Assembly (NCBI RefSeq): GCF_008180615.1
Contig: NZ_VTEH01000027.1
Location: 1-40,274, forward strand
DNA: 40,274 bases
DNA from: Rossellomorea vietnamensis
GTDB taxonomy: Bacteria > Bacillota > Bacilli > Bacillales > Bacillaceae_B
Reading direction: 5' to 3'
Part shown: piece after piece, positions 9,169-16,294 of the stretch
Position numbering within the stretch: the stretch's first letter is position 1
How the letters are laid out: the number at the start of each line of letters is the position of its first letter
Program-made: the position numbers and the translations under genes
The notes under the pieces: generated by a model
The model's input: the letters and a program-made list of their open reading frames with translations, nothing else
Database searches by the model: none
Told to the model about the DNA's origin: nothing

Positions 9169-9506
9169 AGAGGCTGGGACATAAGTTGGGATATTAGAAA
9201 AATAAAACCGCATGAGTTCAAGGTTTTATACTTGATTTCATGGGGTTCTTTCATTTTAATTGGCTCTATTTGAAAGATGTTGTTTTTAAGGGTTATTTAT
9301 CGATTTTTCCTGAACGTAGACGGATTGGAGCGGAAGGTGTGCGACCTCCTGCGGGACTAGCGGGACAGGTGAGACCCCACAGGCAAAGCCGAGGAGGCTC
9401 ACCGACCGCCCCGCGGAGTCGTGCACCTGGAGCGGAAATCCATTCTTTTTACTCAGCCACAATCTTTGCGAAGAGAGCTTTTTATTATGGTTTTGTCCCA
9501 GCCTCT
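9169..9506 (+). mobile_element. Repeat A, copy 2: complete MITE-like element
   Basis: A 338-bp non-coding element bounded by 13-bp inverted terminal repeats, AGAGGCTGGGACA and TGTCCCAGCCTCT. ATAC occurs at both edges, with one extra base on the left, which may be a target duplication. The interior carries the hairpin and the G+C-rich core also seen, in inverse orientation, at 521-832. GAGGCTGGGACA ends are known from dispersed intergenic repeats of several Firmicutes. The ORF that spans it has no ribosome binding site and is a by-product. Confidence 0.7.
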
Positions 9507-9542
9507 ATACGTTTAGTACTATTAGAGCTTTTATAATAAAAT

Positions 9543-9575
9543 AATTGCTTCCGTATATCCCCTGGATAACAGGCT
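9543..9575 (+). repeat. Fragment of repeat B
   Basis: TTGCTTCCGTATATCCCCTGGATA resembles the first part of repeat B copies 1 and 3, but the remainder of the element is not recognisable. Confidence 0.35.
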
Positions 9576-9683
9576 CTTCTAAAAAAATCCTTGTTAATTT
9601 ATACCGTTATATTTTCAGAATCCATATTTTGTTCATTTTTTGAAGGGAGAAACAAAATCCAATAAAACAGCCAAACGATAATA

Positions 9684-9709
9684 GTTTAATCCTCTTTCCC
9701 TAAGGATAA
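9684..9709 (+). promoter_or_regulatory. SigB-like promoter for the DJ-1/PfpI gene
   Basis: GTTTAA, a 14-base spacer, then GGATAA resembles the general-stress SigB pattern GTTTAA-N13-15-GGGTAT. It lies 36 bases before the start codon. Confidence 0.4.
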
Positions 9710-9744
9710 ATACAAGTTAACTAGATCAAAGGAGGAGTATTTCT

Positions 9745-10407
9745 ATGAAAAAGATATTAATGGTTCTAACAAATACTGAACAAATTGATAAAGATCACCA
9801 AACAGGATTATGGTTGTCCGAATTTGCGGAGCCCTATGTGGAGTTTACTGACAGAGGGTACAGCGTGAGCGTTGCCAGCATAAAAGGTGGAAGAATACCG
9901 GTGGACCCTAATAGTGTTACCGATGGAGAGATGCCGCCCGATGAATGGGAGGGAGCCATTCATGAACTGGAAAGCACATTGGTTCTATCGCAAGTGAATG
10001 TAAATGATTATAATGCTATTTTTCTTCCTGGAGGACATGGAACAATGTTTGATCTGCCCGGAAATGCAGCACTTCAGCAAGCATTGGCTCATTTCGCAGA
10101 GAATAACAAACTGATCGGTTCTGTCTGCCATGGGCCAGCAGGGTTTGTGGATGTGAAGCTGTCTTCAGGCAAGTACCTTGTGGAAGGGAAACGTATTACT
10201 GGCTTTACCAATGAAGAAGAGCAGCAGATGGATATGGATTCCCTTGTTCCTTTCTTAATGGAATCCCGATTGCGGGAAAACGGGGCAGATTTTCAAAAAG
10301 GCAGCGCATTTTCAGACTTTGTCGTGTCGGATACAGGTTTTGTCACTGGACAAAATCCCCAATCAGGGTTAAGTACTGCAAAGGCCTTTGTTGAACAGCT
10401 TCAATAG
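9745..10407 (+). CDS. DJ-1/PfpI superfamily protein, Hsp31/glyoxalase III-like
   Basis: This is a cytoplasmic class I glutamine-amidotransferase-fold protein. The 220-aa product has the catalytic arrangement of the Hsp31-like branch: E26 in GLWLSEFAEPY, the nucleophile-elbow cysteine C128 followed by H129 in GSVCHGPAG, and the PGGHG loop (95-99). That branch includes glutathione-independent glyoxalase III and chaperone-like stress proteins, so detoxification of methylglyoxal or protein repair is a reasonable inference. Fusion to an ATP-dependent amidotransferase is absent. AAAGGAGG precedes the ATG. A SigB-like promoter upstream agrees with a general-stress role. Confidence 0.85.
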   Translation: MKKILMVLTNTEQIDKDHQTGLWLSEFAEPYVEFTDRGYSVSVASIKGGRIPVDPNSVTDGEMPPDEWEGAIHELESTLVLSQVNVNDYNAIFLPGGHGTMFDLPGNAALQQALAHFAENNKLIGSVCHGPAGFVDVKLSSGKYLVEGKRITGFTNEEEQQMDMDSLVPFLMESRLRENGADFQKGSAFSDFVVSDTGFVTGQNPQSGLSTAKAFVEQLQ

Positions 10408-10422
10408 AATTATTAAAGGATC

Positions 10423-10447
10423 AGCCGGCTATTGTGGCCGGTTTTCT
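10423..10447 (+). terminator. Weak terminator after the DJ-1 gene
   Basis: A short GCCGGC / GGCCGG stem with a TTTTCTTG tail. The stem is short and partly wobble-paired. Confidence 0.45.
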
Positions 10448-10494
10448 TGTTGAATTAAGAAGATACTAAGGGATAATCTAATGTTGCTCGTGGA

Positions 10495-10560
10495 AATATA
10501 AGAAAATACCCTCTTTTTTTCCGAGTAACATTTGCCTGTCGGGGCTGAACAGGGCGCTTA
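10495..10560 (+). repeat. Repeat D fragment
   Basis: AACATTTGCCTGTCGGGG and GAACAGGGCGCTT match the 3' half of the repeat D block at 31512-31626. Only this half is present. Confidence 0.6.
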
Positions 10561-10625
10561 TACTTTTGTTTATTAGATTTATTGTGACATAATTGAATTC
10601 TTATATTGTGACAGGGAGTGATTGG

Positions 10626-11897
10626 TTGAAAAGTTTTTTGATTAATCTGAAAGGCCGCATCTGGTTTGTTCCCTCTGTTTATAGTCTGCTTTCATTGATA
10701 ATGGCCTTTGTCACTATAATGATTGATTATTACTGGGCAGCTTCTATGAAAGAATATCTGCCGCCCTTCATGATGACTAAAATAGATTTGGCTCAAACTG
10801 TTTTGAGCACCATAGCCGGTTCGCTTTTGACAATGACCACCTTTACTTTCTCGACAGTGATGGTTGTTTTGACTACATACTCTTCTCAATTTTCCCCAAG
10901 GGCCCTCAAACACTTTGTGAATGACAAGAAGACGGTACGGGGGCTGGGTGTCTTTATGGGGGGATTTATTTACTCTATCACTACTTTACTGTTCATGAGA
11001 GACACGCCAAATGAGGAATTTGTCATTGCGTCGTTTTTTGGGGTGCTTTATGCTATCGTGTGTCTGGCTTACTTCGCTTATTTCATTCATCATGTTGCTA
11101 CTTCTATTCAAATCAGCAGTTTAATTGGCAGGCTGGAAAAAGATGCGATGAAAATAGTGAACTTTTATAAAGAGCTGCAAAAAAACAATGTCGTTCAAGA
11201 ACAAAAGAAGGACCCAGGACAGTTTTTAAACAAAAAAGAAGTATGCAGCAAGAAAAGCGGTTTTCTTCAATTTGTTGATTACGAAGGTTTATTGGAATGC
11301 TCAGAGAAAAATGGTCTCTTTATAGACTTTGAGATTAAAGTAGGGAATTTTATCAGAAAGGGTCAGCCTCTTTACACGATCTACAGCCAAAAAGAGAGTA
11401 TAGAAGATTTATCAGAATATCTTTCCTTTGGCAGTGAAAGAATGGGGAAGTATGACCTGGAGTTCTCACTGCAGAGGATCTCCGAAATAGCGGTCCGGGC
11501 TGTGTCCCCATCTATAAATGATCCAAATACAGCGAGAGACTGTATTCGGTATTTGGGCGTTCTGCTTGGTGATACCGCTGAATTAAATGATGGGCATTTG
11601 ACAATGGTTGGTAAAGATACCGAGCCCCGGGTAAGGATACCGTTCTTCGAGTTTGATAGAATGCTTTATAAATCTTATTATCAGATTGTCCATTATGCCA
11701 AGCAGGATGTATCAGTTATTCTTGCTCTCTTGGAAGCAATGGTCATCATTCAAAAGGAGATGCCGGAAGGGAGGCAGGAAACTGTTTACAGTTTTCATGA
11801 ATATATTCTCCAGAACATCAATAAGGAAGAAATGCATAAATGGGATCTGCAGTTCTTGAACGAGAAAATAAATGAACTTGAAGGAGAAATGAAATGA
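10626..11897 (+). CDS. DUF2254 family predicted membrane protein
   Basis: The first ~150 residues hold four likely transmembrane helices, including the family-typical STIAGSLLTMTTFTFSTVMVVL... and QFSPRALKHFVNDKKTVRGLGVF segments. The remaining ~270 residues are soluble, with the conserved AVRAVSPSINDPNTARDC motif. The function of DUF2254 is unknown. The start is placed at TTG 10626 because GGGAGTG lies 7 bases upstream; the upstream in-frame TTG at 10593 has no ribosome binding site. The gene stands alone, about 86 bases ahead of mapB in the same direction, and no terminator separates them, so cotranscription is possible. Confidence 0.82.
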   Translation: MKSFLINLKGRIWFVPSVYSLLSLIMAFVTIMIDYYWAASMKEYLPPFMMTKIDLAQTVLSTIAGSLLTMTTFTFSTVMVVLTTYSSQFSPRALKHFVNDKKTVRGLGVFMGGFIYSITTLLFMRDTPNEEFVIASFFGVLYAIVCLAYFAYFIHHVATSIQISSLIGRLEKDAMKIVNFYKELQKNNVVQEQKKDPGQFLNKKEVCSKKSGFLQFVDYEGLLECSEKNGLFIDFEIKVGNFIRKGQPLYTIYSQKESIEDLSEYLSFGSERMGKYDLEFSLQRISEIAVRAVSPSINDPNTARDCIRYLGVLLGDTAELNDGHLTMVGKDTEPRVRIPFFEFDRMLYKSYYQIVHYAKQDVSVILALLEAMVIIQKEMPEGRQETVYSFHEYILQNINKEEMHKWDLQFLNEKINELEGEMK

Positions 11898-11983
11898 TTC
11901 CTGTTGAGTAGGGGAATATCCTTCTCATTCTGGCTTAAATCTGTATAATATAAAAAGACAACTATTTAAAAAAGGAAGATTTT

Positions 11984-12727
11984 ATGATTATTACAAACGA
12001 TCAAGAACTACAAGCAATGAAAGAGATTGGCAGGATTGTCGCAGCCATCAGAGATGAAATGAAAAATGCTGTTAAATCCGGATTGACGACAAAAGAACTC
12101 GATCAGCTGGGAGCAGAGCTTTTTGAAAAGCACGGTGCTATTTCTGCCCCTAAACAAGAGTATGATTTCCCAGGCTTTACTTGTATCAGTATTAACGAGG
12201 AAGTAGCCCATGGAATTCCTGGTGAAAGGGTCATTCACGAAGGCGATCTAGTGAATATAGATGTTTCAGGTTCGAAGGACGGCTTTTATGCAGATACAGG
12301 GATTTCCTTTGTTGTGGGAGAGGGGAACGAAAAGCTGCATGACTTGTGTGAAGCAGTCAAGAAGTCATTTGATGCTGGTCTAAAAAAAATCAAAGCAGGG
12401 TCTAAGTTGAATGGGATTGGCAAAGCCGTCCATAACGAAGCGAGGAGAAATGGCTATACAGTCATTAAGAATCTAACCGGACATGGAGTGGGGAAATCTC
12501 TTCATGAAGAACCTTCGCATATCATGAATTATTTTGATCCATGGGATAACGGGCTTCTCGCAGATGGAATGGTCATTGCTTTTGAACCTTTCGTTTCCAC
12601 AAAAGCAGAAGAAATCGTTCAGGAGGATGATGGCTGGACCTTCGTAACAGAGGATAAAAGCTTTGTAGCTCAAATTGAACATACGATTGTGGTAACAAAA
12701 GGAGAACCTATCATATTAACTTTATAG
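11984..12727 (+). CDS. mapB: Methionine aminopeptidase, second type (MapB/YflG-like)
   Basis: Removes the initiator methionine from new proteins. At 247 aa it matches the length of B. subtilis MapB (YflG) rather than the ribosomal-operon Map, and it is not next to adk or infA. All residues of the dinuclear site are present: H76 (EEVAHGIPG), D93 (VNIDVSG), D104 (FYADTG), H167 (TGHGVGKSLHEEP), E201 (AFEPF) and E232 (QIEHT). The ATG follows AAAAAGGAAGATTTT. A terminator follows directly. It is probably the auxiliary enzyme, with the essential Map encoded elsewhere. Confidence 0.9.
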   Translation: MIITNDQELQAMKEIGRIVAAIRDEMKNAVKSGLTTKELDQLGAELFEKHGAISAPKQEYDFPGFTCISINEEVAHGIPGERVIHEGDLVNIDVSGSKDGFYADTGISFVVGEGNEKLHDLCEAVKKSFDAGLKKIKAGSKLNGIGKAVHNEARRNGYTVIKNLTGHGVGKSLHEEPSHIMNYFDPWDNGLLADGMVIAFEPFVSTKAEEIVQEDDGWTFVTEDKSFVAQIEHTIVVTKGEPIILTL

Positions 12728-12740
12728 ATAAAATCTAACA

Positions 12741-12775
12741 AAACAGCCTGTGATGTGTCGCAGGCTGTTCTTTTC
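12741..12775 (+). terminator. Rho-independent terminator
   Basis: AACAGCCTG..GA pairs with ..CGCAGGCTGTT and is followed by CTTTTC. From here to 13183 I see no gene; the DNA is very AT-rich. Confidence 0.75.
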
Positions 12776-13183
12776 GTAACTATAGGTGTTTGCACTTCGA
12801 TGGGGAACCCTATAGGCGGATTCGAGACTAAACGGTTATGTTTGTAAAATACACCTTTAATAGGAGATATTGTTGTGCTCAACTATCAAATATACTAGTT
12901 GTTTTCTCTGTGCCCATAGGGAAAGCTCTTTTCTATCCTTGCCACAGTCTCTACAATTCTTTTTAGCGATATCTAAAAAATAAATACCGCAGCTTGAGAA
13001 AAAAACATAACAAATTTCTTTATTTCTATTGAATAAGGAGTCAAAACGACGTAATATAATAAATAACAACATACCTATATACCATTTTAGTTAGCCTTCT
13101 AAACCTCCTTATCTAAAATTTTTTCATCCCTATTCTTTCACATCCACAAGTTTCTTTTCTAGTAATAAATTCCCATTACAGCG

Positions 13184-13212
13184 TTGAAATACAATTGTAT
13201 TGACTCTATTAT
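13184..13212 (+). promoter_or_regulatory. SigA promoter for yocH
   Basis: TTGAAA, 17-base spacer, TATTAT, giving a leader of about 90 bases. In B. subtilis yocH is under WalRK control, but I could not find a clean pair of TGTWAH half-sites here. Confidence 0.5.
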
Positions 13213-13306
13213 ACTCTCGTAATTATTTTGTAGTACTCCTATGTTAGCATGAAGAATGTGAGTAAAGATATCGTACCACTTACTAACAAAGGAGAGGATT
13301 ACTACA

Positions 13307-14137
13307 ATGAAGAAAACAGTTATCACTCTTGCGACGGCAGCAAGTTTAACTCTAACAATGGGCGCAGGTGCCTCTGCGGAAAATGTAGAAGTTAAGAAGG
13401 GCGATACTCTTTGGGGATTATCAAAAGAATATGGTACATCTGTTGAGGATCTTTTAAGATGGAATAACTTAAACTCCGATTTAATTTACCCTAATCAACA
13501 ATTAAGAGTATCATCTACTGAAAACTATACAGTAGAATCCGGAGATACCTTATGGGGAATTGCAAAATACTACGGCGTATCAGTGAATGAACTCATGAAT
13601 ACCAATTCACTGACTTCAGATATTATTCACCCAGGACAAAATCTTGTCATTGATTTGGACAACCGTGGAGTAGCTACTCTTGTAAATCAACAGGAACAAG
13701 CTACTGCAACGCAGCAAACTACAGAGGAACCGGCGGCTGAGCCAGCAGCTGAAGAAACAGCTTCTGCTGCACCTGCTGCAGTCGAGGATACTGTTCCTGC
13801 ACAACCAACTGAAACACCTGTAAATACTCAGCCGACACAAGAGGCTGCAAATGCAATTACAGTATCGGCAACTGCATACACTGCATATTGTGAAGGGTGC
13901 TCAGGAACTACCAGAACAGGCGTGGACTTGATCGCTAACCCAGACGCCAAAGTCATTGCGGTAGATCCTAATGTCATTCCATTAGGTACAGAAGTATATG
14001 TAGAGGGATATGGATATGCAACTGCTCAGGATACTGGCGGTGCAATCAAAGGAAACAAAATCGATGTATTTATCCCTGAAAGACAAGATGCCCTTGATTG
14101 GGGAGTACGTTCTGTAAAAGTTACTATTCTTGATTAA
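13307..14137 (+). CDS. yocH: YocH-like cell-wall protein: two LysM + 3D domain
   Basis: This is a secreted wall-bound protein; YocH of B. subtilis has muralytic activity. The 276 aa show a signal peptide with cleavage after ASA (about residue 24), LysM 1 (27-68, VKKGDTLWGLSKEYG), LysM 2 (74-116, VESGDTLWGIAKYYG), an Ala/Glu/Pro/Thr/Gln linker (125-182), and a C-terminal 3D domain (186-276). The three aspartates of the 3D domain are D220 (AVDPNVIPLG), D242 (AQDTGG) and D253 (NKIDVF). AAAGGAGAGG precedes the ATG. It is monocistronic, with a strong terminator. A LysM-poor paralogue lies 760 bases downstream. Confidence 0.93.
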   Translation: MKKTVITLATAASLTLTMGAGASAENVEVKKGDTLWGLSKEYGTSVEDLLRWNNLNSDLIYPNQQLRVSSTENYTVESGDTLWGIAKYYGVSVNELMNTNSLTSDIIHPGQNLVIDLDNRGVATLVNQQEQATATQQTTEEPAAEPAAEETASAAPAAVEDTVPAQPTETPVNTQPTQEAANAITVSATAYTAYCEGCSGTTRTGVDLIANPDAKVIAVDPNVIPLGTEVYVEGYGYATAQDTGGAIKGNKIDVFIPERQDALDWGVRSVKVTILD

Positions 14138-14150
14138 TATATTGTAAAGT

Positions 14151-14185
14151 AAAAAAAGCAAAGGCGGCAGCCTTTGCTTTTTTTT
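14151..14185 (+). terminator. Rho-independent terminator
   Basis: AAAAAAGCAAAGGC pairs with GCCTTTGCTTTTTT around a GGCA loop. Confidence 0.9.
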
Positions 14186-14337
14186 GGTCTTATAATTCGC
14201 CGGCTATTCTCGGAATTTCAGAGAGCTTATAGCGAGGAATAAAAAAACCTCCCTTCATAATAGGATAAGCAGGCTGCCCTATCACTTCCTTACTTTCCAG
14301 CAGGATGTATACTCTGGAAGGAAATGAACAATCTCTT

Positions 14338-14560
14338 CTAAAAATAAGCGGAGATTTTCCGGTTAAGCTCTGAAGCAGGAGTCGATTTGGAGTATATAAG
14401 AGGAATTTTTCCGATTAAGTACAGCAAAATGAACCATTTTAGCATCTTTTAAAGGGAATAAGGGTAATTTTTCCGCTTATCTTAACTGTTTTCTTTGTGC
14501 TTTTACTTAAATAAGCGGAATTCCTCCCCTTATTTTCCCGGAATTTTTATAGGGAATAAA
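14338..14560. repeat. Palindrome array C1 (four or more units)
   Basis: Four imperfect palindromes of the type AATAAGCGGAATTTTTCCGCTTA at about 14343, 14394, 14458 and 14510, with a weaker fifth near 14539. The spacers (for example GTATATAAG before unit 2 and ATTTTAGCATCTTTT before unit 3) also match array C2, so the whole ~200-bp block is one repeated element. It is non-coding. The short frame at 14580-14801 after it has no ribosome binding site. Confidence 0.75.
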
Positions 14561-14796
14561 TACTGTACTAAATCATTCCGTGGGCCTTATAGGCAGAGCT
14601 CGGCAAGAGAGGCTTCCAGCCGTAGAGCTAACCGTCAGTTCTAATTGGGGATTTATGTTCATCAAGAACGTTGGTGCTGCGATTCTATTGACAGACAGTT
14701 ACTATACTAGATTAATTAAATGGAGAGATTGGAAAAAAAGTGAGCGAGTTCTTCAATTTGGACCACGAGTGAAAATCTTCCTGGTTTTTGACAGCT

Positions 14797-14812
14797 TGTA
14801 ATGAAATGTAAT
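14797..14812 (+). promoter_or_regulatory. WalR-like direct repeat
   Basis: TGTAAT-GAAA-TGTAAT lies 15 bases before the -35 of the next gene. The WalR (YycF) consensus is TGTWAH-N5-TGTWAH, so the spacing is one base short. WalR control of 3D/LysM wall proteins is known in B. subtilis. Confidence 0.35.
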
Positions 14813-14827
14813 GGTTTCATCATTCTT

Positions 14828-14856
14828 TTGTCATTGGCTTGATATAAGCCTATGTT
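14828..14856 (+). promoter_or_regulatory. SigA promoter for the second 3D-domain gene
   Basis: TTGTCA, 17-base spacer, TATGTT, 46 bases before the TTG start. Confidence 0.5.
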
Positions 14857-14901
14857 ACTATTTCTTTTGTTGGTCTTAGCGGACTAAAAGGAGGAATTAA
14901 C

Positions 14902-15468
14902 TTGAAGAAACACGTTTTTATTTCACTACTCATTCTATTTATAATCGGATCTCATACATTATCGATTCAAGCAAAAGAAAATAGTAATCCTTCATCAGAC
15001 GGACCGGTTGATGGCTACCATAATATTTCAGAAGGAGATATGCTGTGGAATTTAGCCTATATACAGGAGGAAGCAGTTCTTACGATAGAAACCAGGCAGC
15101 GGCTGATTCACGAAGGAAAAGAAGCTCTGGCTCCAGCACGGTCTGAAAAAGCACAAGAAACTAATAAAGATACTGTTATTAAAGAAGTCGAAGTAAAAGC
15201 AACTGCTTATACTGCTTATTGCGATGGGTGTATAGGAATTACAAAGACAGGAGTGGACTTGCGGGCAAATCCGGATGAAAAAGTTATCGCTGTTGACCCG
15301 GCAGTGATTCCGCTCGGGTCAAAAGTATATGTAGAAGGATTTGGGTATGCGACTGCGGAAGATACAGGCAGTGCAATCAAAGGTAACAGGATTGATATTT
15401 TTATACCATCACGTGAAGAAGCACTGGAATATGGCGTAAAAGGTATAACCGTACAAGTCATCGAATAA
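14902..15468 (+). CDS. Secreted 3D-domain protein with vestigial LysM (YocH paralogue)
   Basis: The start is TTG, set by AAAGGAGG 8 bases upstream. The 188-aa product has a signal peptide (KKHVFISLLILFIIGSHTLS, cleaved near IQA-KE), then a short segment HNISEGDMLWNLAYIQ that looks like the beginning of a LysM motif whose remainder is lost, and a complete 3D domain (97-188). The 3D aspartates are kept in AVDPAVIPLG, AEDTGS and NRIDIF, and the domain is close to that of the upstream yocH, including ATAYTAYCDGC. It is likely a duplicated copy that lost its wall-binding repeats, acting on peptidoglycan outside the cell. It ends at a strong terminator. Confidence 0.87.
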   Translation: MKKHVFISLLILFIIGSHTLSIQAKENSNPSSDGPVDGYHNISEGDMLWNLAYIQEEAVLTIETRQRLIHEGKEALAPARSEKAQETNKDTVIKEVEVKATAYTAYCDGCIGITKTGVDLRANPDEKVIAVDPAVIPLGSKVYVEGFGYATAEDTGSAIKGNRIDIFIPSREEALEYGVKGITVQVIE

Positions 15469-15477
15469 GAGAAATAG

Positions 15478-15513
15478 AAAACCACTCATCCAAAAAAGAT
15501 GAGTGGTTTTCTT
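15478..15513 (+). terminator. Rho-independent terminator
   Basis: AAAACCACTCATC pairs perfectly with GATGAGTGGTTTT. Confidence 0.9.
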
Positions 15514-15649
15514 CTGATTTGCTCCAATGTCAACTGCATACCAAATCAACTACTAAATATTTTGATGAATTTACAAGCTTTTTGGATATAGCCATTTCAA
15601 AAGATAATTTTTGTATAGAAAATTTGGCCGCTTTCCTGAAACCAGTTCC

Positions 15650-15717
15650 AAGCCCTCAGTGGTTAGCATTGGGCCGCCCATTGCTGGCTGGGCCGGTTCC
15701 AGGGCTTCAACTACCAG
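15650..15717. other. G+C-rich, self-complementary block of unknown nature
   Basis: In an otherwise AT-rich gap (15514-15859), AAGCCCT and AGGGCTT enclose a nested near-palindrome GCATTGGGC / GCCCATTGC. No good start site or ribosome binding site accompanies the frames across it. It may be a structured RNA, a repeat fragment or a recombination remnant. Confidence 0.3.
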
Positions 15718-15859
15718 GAGATTCTTATCTTTCTCTTTGCGCTTAGACAAGGGGAAATTTTTCTATTTAAATATGAGCACCATCAAAGTATTAATTTTTT
15801 TATCAATTACAATCTCTGAAGGAGCATTGAATGGGGGCGGACCTTTAGTACTTTAGTGT

Positions 15860-15979
15860 CTAACGTCCTGGTTTTGTGTTCGGGTTTTTAATGGACTGTA
15901 TTTCTTTTCTGTCGCTCATTTGTCTTTCTGCCAATTCTTTCGCGGCTTCATGTTGCGAGTTTTGGTTTTGTTTGCGCAT
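15860..15979 (-). CDS. Small basic hydrophilic protein, 39 aa
   Basis: On the minus strand a strong AAAGGAGG is followed after a short spacer by ATG and 39 codons: MRKQNQNSQHEAAKELAERQ, then MSDRKEIQSIKNPNTKPGR. The ribosome binding site and the residue composition (Gln, Asn, Lys, Glu, Arg; no Cys, no Trp) support a real gene. It looks like the small spore or stress peptides common in Bacillus, but I do not recognise the family. It is transcribed divergently from opuD. Confidence 0.6.
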   Translation of the reverse strand: MRKQNQNSQHEAAKELAERQMSDRKEIQSIKNPNTKPGR

Positions 15980-16215
15980 GGTTTTCCTCCTTTTATCCTT
16001 TTTCAATCATTCATAGCTTTTGTAGGACAACAATGAATCATGCATGCTTTACGGAATAGAGATGAGCGTATCTATTGTAGAGTATTATTTTAAACTTTCA
16101 GGGGGAAAATAAACCAAGAATTCATAAAGATCAAGTCGCAGCTTTTTACCAGATATGTCTGAAAAAAGCATATTGGTTGAATAGGGAGTATCAATCTGTT
16201 AACGTTTAGAATGTT

Positions 16216-16240
16216 GTTTAAAGGGCGGAAACATGGATAT
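16216..16240 (+). promoter_or_regulatory. SigB-like promoter for opuD
   Basis: GTTTAA, 13-base spacer, GGATAT matches SigB (GTTTAA-N13-15-GGGTAT) at 11 of 12 positions, 49 bases before the first ATG. B. subtilis opuD is known to have a SigB-dependent promoter. Confidence 0.55.
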
Positions 16241-16294
16241 TACAAGTAAAGAGAAAGAACTGAAATTGAAACTACATACGAAAGGGGAATGATG

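Noticed and set aside
9240..9536. 98-codon frame through repeat A copy 2, and its twins at 479-688 and 565-906
   Set aside because: The frames follow the repeat sequence, have no ribosome binding site, and the repeat ends in inverted terminal repeats; they are not genes.
13050..13306. c-di-AMP (ydaO) riboswitch before yocH
   Set aside because: Such riboswitches precede some wall hydrolase genes, but the leader here is short, AT-rich and lacks the conserved core.
14580..14801. 73-codon frame between array C1 and the second 3D gene
   Set aside because: GTG start without a ribosome binding site, no recognisable pattern, and it runs into the promoter region of the next gene.
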